Below are positions 24,089-30,454 of a stretch of DNA of 57,792 bases, in pieces. The notes below the pieces were generated by a model. The model was not told the origin of the DNA, did no database searches, and saw only the letters and a program-made list of their open reading frames with translations. Position 1 is the first letter of the stretch, and every line of letters begins with the position of its first letter. Origin of the DNA: a virus; the IMG/VR virus record IMGVR_UViG_3300043420_000463, positions 1 through 57,792 of that record; one strand, written 5' to 3'. A program made the translations under genes and the position numbers.

Positions 24089-24519
24089 AACTTTTAATTT
24101 CTGAAGTGCTCCAAAAAGTGAGCAACGCTAAGACAAAAGCAGAGAAGGTAAAAATTCTACAGGAACATAACACCCAAGCATTGAGAACTATTCTTATTAT
24201 TAATTATGATGAGAGTGTTGTTTCGATGCTACCTGAAGGAGATGTACCATTCACTCCCAATGATGCTCCTCCTGGAACGGAGCACACTAAACTGGAGCAT
24301 GAGTACCGTAAACTTTATCTCTTTTTCAAGGGAGGTTCTACATCGCTAAAGCAATCTAAGCGAGAAGATTTATTCATTCAGATGCTTGAAGGACTTCAAC
24401 AAACCGAAGCGAATGTTTTGGTTCTTGCCAAAGATAAAAACCTACAAAAGAAGTATAAAATTACTAAGGCATGTGTTGAAGAAGCCTTCCCTCAAATTCA
24501 GTGGGGTGGTCGTAGTTGA
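24085..24519 (+). CDS. Conserved cyanophage protein (DUF6433-type)
   Basis: A 144-residue, probably all-helical protein (MKLLISEVLQKVSNAKTKAE...), with a conserved middle LPEGDVPFTPNDAPPGTEH and an end FPQIQWGGRS. From memory this is the conserved cyanophage family DUF6433 found directly after rnh; function is unknown. Starts by ATGA overlap. Given its position it may act with RNase H in replication, but this is inference. Confidence 0.78.
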   Translation: MKLLISEVLQKVSNAKTKAEKVKILQEHNTQALRTILIINYDESVVSMLPEGDVPFTPNDAPPGTEHTKLEHEYRKLYLFFKGGSTSLKQSKREDLFIQMLEGLQQTEANVLVLAKDKNLQKKYKITKACVEEAFPQIQWGGRS

Positions 24520-24767
24520 GCGTAAAGGTAGTTTATCACAACTGTGATCCAGATCTAGCAAAAGATAGATCTTTACCATACACTGCTTACTTAGTTGAGT
24601 ATGATGACGGTGCTGGACTATGTTATGACATAGTTATTTGTAATAAAAAAACAGATATATTTGACCACTACTGGGATAAATATCGTGAGGGATTAAAATC
24701 TTTCAAGCAATCTGAAGGAAGAACAAACCCAAAACTATGGTCACCACCTAACACGAAGAAGAAATAA
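24516..24767 (+). CDS. Conserved small protein with TTG start
   Basis: An 83-residue protein (SVKVVYHNCDPDLAKDRSLP... FDHYWDKYREGLKSFKQSEG). The start is TTG 24516 overlapping the previous stop (TTGA); no ATG is available before the conserved part. I recall similar sequences next to DUF6433 in cyanophages, without known function. Confidence 0.7.
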   Translation: MSVKVVYHNCDPDLAKDRSLPYTAYLVEYDDGAGLCYDIVICNKKTDIFDHYWDKYREGLKSFKQSEGRTNPKLWSPPNTKKK

Positions 24768-24769
24768 CA

Positions 24770-25063
24770 ATGGACATAACTCCTCAAGAACAAAAAGCTA
24801 TTTTAGAAGTGATTCCTTCTTCTACTCAAACGTTTTGTATTCTTTATTGGAAGAAATCGGATGGGCCTGGAGCAGATAAGAAAGTTCTAAGAAGAATTAA
24901 TTCCAACGGGGTTCCAGTCTCAACTAAAAAATACTCAGAAGTATTCTTTTATAATGATGTTAGACATGCTTTAACACATGCTCAGTTTCTTCTTGCTCAT
25001 GGATACGATTTAAAAATTCACAAATGTAATAGAAAAAATAACGATAAATTTTGGTTAACTTGA
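24770..25063 (+). CDS. Small hypothetical protein
   Basis: A 97-residue protein with mixed alpha/beta pattern (MDITPQEQKAILEVIPSSTQ...) and a basic end (KIHKCNRKNNDKFW). Not recognised. Two bases after the gene before and one base before speD. Confidence 0.65.
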   Translation: MDITPQEQKAILEVIPSSTQTFCILYWKKSDGPGADKKVLRRINSNGVPVSTKKYSEVFFYNDVRHALTHAQFLLAHGYDLKIHKCNRKNNDKFWLT

Positions 25064-25064
25064 T

Positions 25065-25397
25065 ATGGAATATGGATATCATTACCTTGCTAAATTAGTT
25101 TTCTGTGATCCAGAAAAACTAGATGACGAGGAGTATTTGAAAACTACTTTAGAATCTGCTGCTAATATGGTTGGGGCAACTGTATTACATACAGCATCTC
25201 ATAAGTTTGACCCCCAAGGTGTTACTGCTTTCTGTATGCTTTCTGAAAGTCACATTAGTATTCATACGTGGCCAGAGAAAGCGACTTGTACTCTAGATGT
25301 CTACACGTGTGGTGATGCTGATCCCCAAGCGGCGGGAGAATTTATTCAGCTAGCAGTAGATGGATCTATTGCTATGACACAAACAGTTGTTCGATAA
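25065..25397 (+). CDS. speD: S-adenosylmethionine decarboxylase
   Basis: A 110-residue AdoMet decarboxylase of the short bacterial class. The self-processing site is LSESHISIHTWPE: cleavage between Glu and Ser makes the pyruvoyl cofactor on the second Ser; the His and Cys (later in TLDVYTCGD) complete the site. It makes decarboxylated AdoMet for spermidine synthesis, useful for DNA packing and for photosystem stability. speD is a known cyanophage auxiliary gene. A hairpin (GTATC-AAAA-GATAC) follows the stop. Confidence 0.93.
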   Translation: MEYGYHYLAKLVFCDPEKLDDEEYLKTTLESAANMVGATVLHTASHKFDPQGVTAFCMLSESHISIHTWPEKATCTLDVYTCGDADPQAAGEFIQLAVDGSIAMTQTVVR

Positions 25398-25417
25398 ATT
25401 GTATCAAAAGATACAGG

Positions 25418-25446
25418 TTGACATCTCTATATAAAGATGGTAGAAT
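25418..25446 (+). promoter_or_regulatory. Strong sigma70-type promoter
   Basis: TTGACA (25418-25423), 17-base spacer, TAGAAT (25441-25446): nearly consensus. It drives the run of micro-genes from 25518. Confidence 0.85.
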
Positions 25447-25517
25447 ACTGCCATCGTTCATTCGCTATTTCCGAATAGCGAACGCAAGTAAGCCGACTCG
25501 GAACGGATCGTTCATCT
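25447..25517 (+). promoter_or_regulatory. Conserved structured leader of the micro-gene operon
   Basis: A perfect 9-bp hairpin with a TCCG tetraloop (TTCGCTATT 25461-25469 with AATAGCGAA 25474-25482) is followed by GCCGACTCGGAACGGATC (25492-25509). A close copy of the latter lies at 25665-25686 before the next gene. From memory this leader sequence recurs in many cyanophage genomes. It may set translation of the small proteins; how is unknown. Confidence 0.5.
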
Positions 25518-25673
25518 ATGGAAGCACTTTTCTTGACATGTTTACAGGCACATTTTATTATTGGGAGAGTGGTTACTCATCCAGAATTAAATGACCGCCA
25601 ACGTAATGAAATCATTTGGGAAGTTAAACAAGTCACAAAGAAAGGTTGTTTCGTAGACGCAAAAGCCGACTGA
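25518..25673 (+). CDS. Conserved 51-residue cyanophage protein
   Basis: MEALFLTCLQAHFIIGRVVT... ending VTKKGCFVDAKAD. Predicted helical; two Cys. From memory very similar short proteins follow the same leader in other cyanophages. Function unknown. It is the first gene behind a near-consensus early promoter, so it is probably expressed very early, a position typical of host-takeover proteins; that role is inference. Confidence 0.68.
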   Translation: MEALFLTCLQAHFIIGRVVTHPELNDRQRNEIIWEVKQVTKKGCFVDAKAD

Positions 25674-25716
25674 AGGAACGGGATCTAATCCATCTCATTT
25701 CTTTAGGAGTAAACCC

Positions 25717-25854
25717 ATGGCTAAAGTAGTATATCGTGGCATCGAGTATGATACCCAGAAGCGTCTGGAGTATCAACAGCAAATGGCACAGCAACCCCAA
25801 CAGTATAACGAAAACTATCGTGGTGTTCGTTATGTAAAGGAGGGACATAAGTGA
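25717..25854 (+). CDS. DUF4278-type small protein with two YRG motifs
   Basis: A 45-residue protein with two copies of the Y-R-G-x-x-Y motif: KVVYRGIEYDT at the start and NYRGVRYVKEG at the end, joined by a Gln-rich linker. This fits DUF4278, a short cyanobacterial and cyanophage family of unknown function. TAGGAG precedes ATG. The next gene starts by GTGA overlap. Confidence 0.75.
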   Translation: MAKVVYRGIEYDTQKRLEYQQQMAQQPQQYNENYRGVRYVKEGHK

Positions 25855-25952
25855 AACAAAAACTTAATGCTCTTCAACTGATCAAAGAGCAGAAGCAAAA
25901 AGAAGATCGTCGCCACCAAGCCCAACTAGCACAACTGGTTGGAGCGAAGTAG
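25851..25952 (+). CDS. 33-residue basic helical micro-protein
   Basis: Starts with GTG overlapping the previous stop (GTGA) with AAGGAGGG just before it; MKQKLNALQLIKEQKQKEDR then a short helical end. The strong ribosome site argues for translation. Probably one amphipathic, RNA-binding-like helix; no known family. Confidence 0.55.
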   Translation: MKQKLNALQLIKEQKQKEDRRHQAQLAQLVGAK

Positions 25953-26122
25953 TGGAAGACTACACATATCACTACGATGATATGGATAAGGATAGCAGAC
26001 CACCTGCTTGCTACCAACTAACATATAGAGGGTGTAAGTATTGGTCTTGCTATCGAGTACATCTACGAGATTGGTTTGAAAGGATGATGACCTTTGAACC
26101 TATCTTTAACAGGAAGGGTTGA
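25952..26122 (+). CDS. 56-residue protein with a YRG motif
   Basis: Starts with GTG 25952, one base overlap with the previous stop. The core YQLTYRGCKYWSCYRVH has the YRG pattern of its DUF4278 neighbour plus three Cys, so it may be related. Its TGA stop (26120-26122) is part of the -35 hexamer TTGACG of the next promoter and of a terminator loop. Confidence 0.58.
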   Translation: MEDYTYHYDDMDKDSRPPACYQLTYRGCKYWSCYRVHLRDWFERMMTFEPIFNRKG

Positions 26123-26137
26123 CGCCCTTCTTTTTTT
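26113..26137 (+). terminator. Rho-independent terminator holding a stop codon and a -35
   Basis: GAAGGG (26113-26118) pairs with CCCTTC (26125-26130), followed by seven T. The loop TTGACG contains both the TGA stop of the gene before and the -35 of the next promoter. Confidence 0.8.
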
Positions 26138-26147
26138 ATGCTAACAT
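26119..26147 (+). promoter_or_regulatory. Sigma70-type promoter inside a terminator
   Basis: TTGACG (26119-26124), 17-base spacer made of the terminator arm and T run, TAACAT (26142-26147). ATG follows 20 bases later at 26168. Confidence 0.7.
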
Positions 26148-26167
26148 AGTTCAAACTGGACAAAACT

Positions 26168-26329
26168 ATGGACAGACAAAAACTAAAACTAATCATCAAG
26201 AACTTAGAGTTATTGGTAGAGAGTTTGAAGTCGGAAGTTTATTCAGATACTACATCTTATGTCGTTCGATCTAATGATGGAAAGGATATGAGTTATAGTG
26301 ATTATGATGACGATGGTTACACTGATTAA
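26168..26329 (+). CDS. Small protein with helix and acidic Tyr/Asp tail
   Basis: A 53-residue protein: MDRQKLKLIIKNLELLVESL forms a helix, then a tail of Tyr, Ser and Asp ending YDDDGYTD. From memory a conserved small cyanophage protein; function unknown. First gene after the 26119-26147 promoter and upstream of thyX. Confidence 0.65.
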   Translation: MDRQKLKLIIKNLELLVESLKSEVYSDTTSYVVRSNDGKDMSYSDYDDDGYTD

Positions 26330-26331
26330 AT

Positions 26332-26619
26332 ATGACACAGACACAACCCAAATCTCTTAAGCAATACATCAAGTGGCTTCAACAAGCAATTGATAACGGG
26401 CACTTGTATGATTCAGAAGAGTATGCTAAACTTAAAAAGGAGTTGTATGAAGCAAAGCGACTCCGCCAACTAGTACAAATACGTGAAAAAGCAGCCTATG
26501 GATTCGGATACCAATTTGAACCTCTCCCCAGTCCGTCTAGTGACAGTGACTCCAGAGGCGGAGAAGACGATGGGGTACGTGGCGAGGGTGAGCAACCCAC
26601 AGAACCAGGACAACCCTAA
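26332..26619 (+). CDS. Hypothetical protein overlapping thyX
   Basis: A 95-residue protein: residues 1-60 are helical and basic (SLKQYIKWLQQAIDNGHLYD...), residues 62-95 are a low-complexity tail of Ser, Asp, Gly, Glu and Pro. The tail is read from bases that also encode the thyX N-terminus in another frame (122 bases shared if thyX starts at 26498). The helical part is probably the functional part. Not recognised. Confidence 0.6.
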   Translation: MTQTQPKSLKQYIKWLQQAIDNGHLYDSEEYAKLKKELYEAKRLRQLVQIREKAAYGFGYQFEPLPSPSSDSDSRGGEDDGVRGEGEQPTEPGQP

Positions 26620-27160
26620 CGTCGCTGGTCTGCTCAAGTATTGTGTTAAGCATCAGCACTGGTCTGTATTCGAGCAGGCACACATGACCCTTGAGATTGA
26701 AACTACACGAGGTATCGCTGCCCAGATTCTTCGTCACCGTTCATTTACATTTCAAGAATTTTCACAACGCTATGCTGATGTAAATTGGTTGGAGTCTGGT
26801 ATTCCTGTGCCAGATCTTCGTAGTCAAGATACTAAGAACCGTCAGAATTCTATCGATGATATCTCTCCCGAAACAAAAAAAGATCTCCAAGCGTACATTG
26901 ATCGTCACTTCGCTGAAGCGATGGATCTCTACAATGAACTCCTTCGCCAAGGCATTGCTAAAGAATGCGCGAGATTCGTCCTACCACTAGCAACCCCAAC
27001 AAAAATCTACATGACTGGCTCTGTTCGGTCATGGATCCACTATATAGATCTACGGAGTGCTCATGGTACTCAAAAAGAACACATGGATATTGCTAACGCC
27101 TGTAAGCAAATCTTTGTCGAACAATTCCCTACTGTTTCTGAAGCTTTGGAGTGGAACTAA
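26498..27160 (+). CDS. thyX: Flavin-dependent thymidylate synthase
   Basis: A 220-residue ThyX, which makes dTMP from dUMP using FAD, NADPH and methylenetetrahydrofolate. The signature RHRSFTFQEFSQRY contains the RHRxxS motif; HQHWSVFEQAHMTLEIETTR, RFVLPLATPT and RSWIHYIDLRS fit the dUMP and FAD sites. It supplies thymidine for phage DNA. ATG 26498 is used; GTG 26483 is an alternative, both inside the gene before. Neither has a clear Shine-Dalgarno, so coupled translation is likely. Confidence 0.93.
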   Translation: MDSDTNLNLSPVRLVTVTPEAEKTMGYVARVSNPQNQDNPNVAGLLKYCVKHQHWSVFEQAHMTLEIETTRGIAAQILRHRSFTFQEFSQRYADVNWLESGIPVPDLRSQDTKNRQNSIDDISPETKKDLQAYIDRHFAEAMDLYNELLRQGIAKECARFVLPLATPTKIYMTGSVRSWIHYIDLRSAHGTQKEHMDIANACKQIFVEQFPTVSEALEWN

Positions 27161-27399
27161 TGCCTACTTATCCTGTTAAACATAAAGAGACTGGGGAAAC
27201 TCAAGAACTTTACATGACAATGAAAGAGTATGAGCAATGGAAGACTGAGAATCCTGAATGGGAAAAAGATTGGTCGGCTGGTGTTGCTGGTGTTGGTGAG
27301 GTAGGGGATTGGCGTAATAAAATGGGGAAGACACACCCAGGATGGTCTGATATTATGTCACGAGCATCTAAAGTTCCTGGTTCAACTATTCAGTGGTAA
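27160..27399 (+). CDS. Conserved small cyanophage protein
   Basis: A 79-residue protein: MPTYPVKHKETGETQELYMT then a conserved Trp/Gly block (KDWSAGVAGVGEVGDWRNK) and PGWSDIM. The start overlaps the thyX stop (TAATG). The N-terminal pattern recalls small zinc-ribbon FmdB proteins but the cysteines are missing. Function unknown. Confidence 0.7.
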   Translation: MPTYPVKHKETGETQELYMTMKEYEQWKTENPEWEKDWSAGVAGVGEVGDWRNKMGKTHPGWSDIMSRASKVPGSTIQW

Positions 27400-27405
27400 T
27401 TAAAT

Positions 27406-28158
27406 ATGCCTAGAGCACGTAACAAAAAAGCTCCTGGAGCAGGCATGTCTGCTCGACAAATGAAGAGGAGAAAGCCTATCAATTCCGAGTATCTTCTTCC
27501 CATTGAACCTCTAACTGAAAACCAAGAAGTTATGTTCGAACGATATGGTCAAGGTAAAAACATTTTTGCTTATGGATGTGCTGGTACTGGTAAAACATTT
27601 GCCGCTTTGTATCTAGCACTAAAGGATGTTCTTGATGAGTACACTCCTTATCAAAAAGTTTACATTGTTAGATCGCTGGTTGCTACTAGAGAAATTGGAT
27701 TCCTACCTGGAACCCATGAAGATAAAGCAGACATCTATCAGATTCCATATAAAAATATGGTGAAGTATATGTTTGAGATGCCTGATGACAACAGTTTCGA
27801 CATGCTGTATGAGAATCTTAAGCATCAGGAAACCATTTCTTTTTGGTCAACTTCATTCCTTCGTGGAACCACTCTAGATAATTCTATTGTTCTTATCGAT
27901 GAATGTCAGAACTTAAACTTCCACGAACTTGATAGTATCATTACTCGTTGTGGTCAAGATACTAAGATCATTTTCTGTGGTGATGCTAGACAGTCTGACC
28001 TCCAAAAATCTAATGAACGTACAGGCATCATTGATTTCATGAAGATCATTCAAAGTATGGAAGAAGACTTTTCAATGATCGAATTTGGTATTGAAGATAT
28101 CGTTCGTTCTGGTCTCGTTAAGAATTATTTGATCGCTAAAATTAATATGGGATTCTGA
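27406..28158 (+). CDS. phoH: PhoH-like P-loop ATPase
   Basis: A 250-residue PhoH-family ATPase with Walker A GCAGTGKTFAA (residues 57-67), Walker B IVLIDECQN and sensor-type IIFCGDARQSD. The first 30 residues are basic. PhoH is nearly universal in cyanophages; phosphate-stress regulation is often proposed but the role is not established. RNA-related ATPase/helicase function is another possibility. It is coupled to the exonuclease gene by TGATG. Confidence 0.93.
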   Translation: MPRARNKKAPGAGMSARQMKRRKPINSEYLLPIEPLTENQEVMFERYGQGKNIFAYGCAGTGKTFAALYLALKDVLDEYTPYQKVYIVRSLVATREIGFLPGTHEDKADIYQIPYKNMVKYMFEMPDDNSFDMLYENLKHQETISFWSTSFLRGTTLDNSIVLIDECQNLNFHELDSIITRCGQDTKIIFCGDARQSDLQKSNERTGIIDFMKIIQSMEEDFSMIEFGIEDIVRSGLVKNYLIAKINMGF

Positions 28159-28847
28159 TGAAAGTATTTGATCACGTGGGGATTGAACCCATTGAAATGA
28201 ACACTGTTACAATAGATGGGAAAAGATATTATGTTACTCCTAGCGGTAACAAGTATCCTTCAATCACCACAGTGATCAGTAATAACTCTAAGAAGCAAGC
28301 TGGTCTTGCTAAGTGGAGAGCAAGAGTAGGAAAAGATAAAGCACAAGCAGTATCTACTCGTGCCGCTGGTCGTGGTACTAGGTATCACAAACTAGTTGAA
28401 GACTACTTGAATAATGAATTAGATAAACAAAAGTATAGAGACATGCCACTTCCGTGGTTTATGTTCAATACATCACAGAAAGTCTTGGACCGTATAAATA
28501 ATATATACCTCCAAGAAGCAGCGTTGTATTCTGACACTCTTGAAATAGCTGGCAGAGTAGACTGTATCGCTGAGTTCGATGGGGAACTGAGCATTATTGA
28601 TTTCAAAACGTCTGCTAAACAGAAGAAAGAGCAACACTTATTCGACTACTATGTACAAGAATGTGGGTATGCTTGTATGCTTCAAGAGGTGTATGGTCTT
28701 ACTGTTAAACAGTTAGTCACAATTGTAGCCACAGAAGAGGGAGAAGCACAAGTTAGTGTTGTGCCACCTAAAAAAGAATATTTAATTACGCTACAGCAAT
28801 ACATTCAAGAATACAAAGAAAAACATGTCGAAAGATCTGGAGGATAA
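28158..28847 (+). CDS. PD-(D/E)XK-family exonuclease
   Basis: A 229-residue RecB/Cas4-type nuclease. The motif order is GRGTRYHKLVEDYL (His in motif I), IAGRVDCIAEFDGELSIIDFKTS (Gly-Arg-x-Asp and Asp-x-Lys motifs II and III) and QECGYACMLQEVY (Gln-x3-Tyr). Such enzymes degrade DNA ends or process recombination intermediates; in a cyanophage, host DNA degradation or replication repair are both plausible. Lies between phoH and the gp33-like gene. Confidence 0.85.
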   Translation: MKVFDHVGIEPIEMNTVTIDGKRYYVTPSGNKYPSITTVISNNSKKQAGLAKWRARVGKDKAQAVSTRAAGRGTRYHKLVEDYLNNELDKQKYRDMPLPWFMFNTSQKVLDRINNIYLQEAALYSDTLEIAGRVDCIAEFDGELSIIDFKTSAKQKKEQHLFDYYVQECGYACMLQEVYGLTVKQLVTIVATEEGEAQVSVVPPKKEYLITLQQYIQEYKEKHVERSGG

Positions 28848-28851
28848 ATTT

Positions 28852-29070
28852 ATGACAACTGCGAAATTTTCGCAGGACGTTGAGAAAGTGGCATTTGAAA
28901 ATCAAATGAACTATATTGATGCCATTATTTTTTACTGTGAAAAAAATGAAATTGAAATCGAATCAGTTGCTAAACTGATTAGCAAACCACTTAAGGAAAA
29001 ACTTAAGTACGATGCTCAGAAACTAAATTATATGAAGAAAACAAGTCGAGCTAAGTTGATGCTGGTATGA
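28852..29070 (+). CDS. gp33-like late-transcription co-activator candidate
   Basis: A 72-residue protein (MTTAKFSQDVEKVAFENQMNYIDA... KEKLKYDAQKLNYMKK). ATG 28852 is used because GGAGG lies eight bases before it; a start at 28825 lacks one. T4 has rnh-dsbA-33-59-32 in order, and this gene has the gp33 place before the gp32 gene; cyanophage gp33 is of this length and helical pattern. gp33 bridges RNA polymerase and the sliding clamp at late promoters. The clamp-binding C-terminal motif is not obvious, so the call rests on order. Confidence 0.55.
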   Translation: MTTAKFSQDVEKVAFENQMNYIDAIIFYCEKNEIEIESVAKLISKPLKEKLKYDAQKLNYMKKTSRAKLMLV

Positions 29071-29411
29071 GTAATTTCTTTCAGTCAGAAATGGTAAAAG
29101 GAGATCTCCAAGAAATGATGGAGCTCCAGAGGTATTGCTTCCAAGCAGCCCATGCTTTCCCTGTTCTTTCTCCTGAAAAGAAGATGGAATACTTTAATAT
29201 CTTGGAAGAACTTCTAGAGAAACAGAAGATCTTTAATGCCAGACTTCAACTTAGTGACGACCCAGAAGCTAAAGACATGGCAGAAAGTATGAAGACTGCT
29301 GCTGTTATGCTTGGTGGTGACGCCAATAAAACAATCAATGAGATCTTTGATGATCTCCTTGGTAAAGTTAAACTAATGAAGGACACCCTTCAAAGTGGCA
29401 CAGGGGATTGA
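29067..29411 (+). CDS. DUF1825-type protein upstream of gp32
   Basis: A 114-residue helical protein (FFQSEMVKGDLQEMMELQRY, FPVLSPEKKMEYFNILEELL, LLGKVKLMKDTL) resembling DUF1825, a cyanobacterial/cyanophage family of unknown function. It occupies the place of T4 gene 59 (helicase loader) but has no visible gp59 similarity. It overlaps the preceding gene by ATGA. Its TGA stop lies in the loop of the hairpin and in the -35 of the gp32 promoter. Confidence 0.7.
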   Translation: MSNFFQSEMVKGDLQEMMELQRYCFQAAHAFPVLSPEKKMEYFNILEELLEKQKIFNARLQLSDDPEAKDMAESMKTAAVMLGGDANKTINEIFDDLLGKVKLMKDTLQSGTGD

Positions 29412-29437
29412 CACCCGCCCCTGTGCCCTGTTATTAT
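29397..29437 (+). promoter_or_regulatory. gp32 promoter with -35 in the loop of a perfect hairpin
   Basis: GGCACAGGGG (29397-29406) pairs perfectly with CCCCTGTGCC (29418-29427). The loop holds TTGACA (29408-29413); TATTAT (29432-29437) follows with an 18-base spacer. There is no T run, so it may attenuate rather than terminate. Confidence 0.65.
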
Positions 29438-29443
29438 GTGTAG

Positions 29444-29494
29444 GTGGTTGAGGGGTCACACAACCACAATCCGAAACAATCCGAGGTAATCCGA
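29444..29494 (+). promoter_or_regulatory. Candidate gp32 autogenous translational operator
   Basis: A 7-bp hairpin (GTGGTTG 29444-29450 with CAACCAC 29461-29467) is followed by three copies of (C/T)AATCCGA at exact 10-base spacing (29467, 29477, 29487), the last touching the ATG at 29495. T4 gp32 represses its own mRNA by binding a structured plus single-stranded leader; the arrangement here fits such a site. Confidence 0.5.
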
Positions 29495-30382
29495 ATGTCA
29501 TTTGCAGATCTTAAGCGTAAGTCCCAGAATAGTTTTGAGTTCCTCCAGAAGGAACTTGAAAAGTCCAGCACCGATAAGACTGGTGCCGACGATCGTCTCT
29601 GGAAGCCCGAACTTGACGCTTCTGGTAACGGTTATGCCGTTATCCGTTTCCTCCCTGCCCCCGAGGGAGAAACTGTACCCTGGGCAAAAGTCTACTCCCA
29701 TGCTTTCCAAGGTCCTGGTGGTTGGTTCATCGAGAACTGCCTGACTACGAAAGGTGATAAGTGTCCTGTCTGCCTTCACAACAGCAGTCTGTGGAACAGT
29801 GGTATTGAGAGTGACAAAGAGGTTGCTCGTAAGCAGAAACGTAAACTGTCTTACTACAGCAACATCTATGTTGTGAAAGATCCTAAGAATCCCGAGAACG
29901 AAGGTAAGGTCTTCCTGTATCGTTATGGTAAGAAGATCTTTGATAAGGTCATGGCAGCGATGCAACCTGAGTTCCAAGATGAAACTCCCGTGAATCCTTT
30001 CGACCTGTGGGAAGGTGCTAACTTCAAACTGAAGATTAAAACTGTTGCTGGTTACTGGAACTACGATAGTTCTGAGTTCGATCGTGTTGCTGCTCTGTCA
30101 GCTGACGATGATGAACTGGAGAATATCTGGAAGCAAGGTTATTCTCTGGAATCATATACTGCTGACGGTGAGTTCAAGACCTATGATGATCTTGATACTC
30201 GTCTGAATGCTGTACTGAACACTGCTCCTCGTACCACCATTCGAGAGCAGGAAGAGGAAGAGTTTGAACCTGTTGCTGTTAGCACTCCTCCTGTTGCCTC
30301 TGGTTTCCGTGAGAGAATGACGGCATCTACTGACGATGACGATGCTCTCAGTTACTTCGCTCGTCTTGCTGAAGAAGACTGA
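29495..30382 (+). CDS. 32: Single-stranded DNA-binding protein gp32
   Basis: A 295-residue homologue of T4 gp32. It coats single-stranded DNA in replication, recombination and repair. The N-terminal cooperativity domain MSFADLKRKSQNSFEFL, the OB-fold core with the zinc ligands His and three Cys (YSHAFQGPGGWFIENC and GDKCPVC), and an acidic C-terminus (DDDDALSYFARLAEED) for partner binding are all present. ATG 29495 is used because of the N-domain and the repeats directly before it. It is the last gene of the plus-strand replication block. Confidence 0.95.
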   Translation: MSFADLKRKSQNSFEFLQKELEKSSTDKTGADDRLWKPELDASGNGYAVIRFLPAPEGETVPWAKVYSHAFQGPGGWFIENCLTTKGDKCPVCLHNSSLWNSGIESDKEVARKQKRKLSYYSNIYVVKDPKNPENEGKVFLYRYGKKIFDKVMAAMQPEFQDETPVNPFDLWEGANFKLKIKTVAGYWNYDSSEFDRVAALSADDDELENIWKQGYSLESYTADGEFKTYDDLDTRLNAVLNTAPRTTIREQEEEEFEPVAVSTPPVASGFRERMTASTDDDDALSYFARLAEED

Positions 30383-30406
30383 TACCAAAATCACATACTG
30401 AATTCT

Positions 30407-30441
30407 ATTGGCGGGAGAAAAATTTTCCCGCCAATTTTTTT
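30407..30441. terminator. Terminator between gp32 and the convergent gp53 gene
   Basis: ATTGGCGGGA (30407-30416) pairs with TTCCCGCCAAT (about 30424-30434), followed by a T run. On the minus strand the run is weaker; it may act in both directions. Confidence 0.82.
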
Positions 30442-30454
30442 ATGAAAAGGTCGA

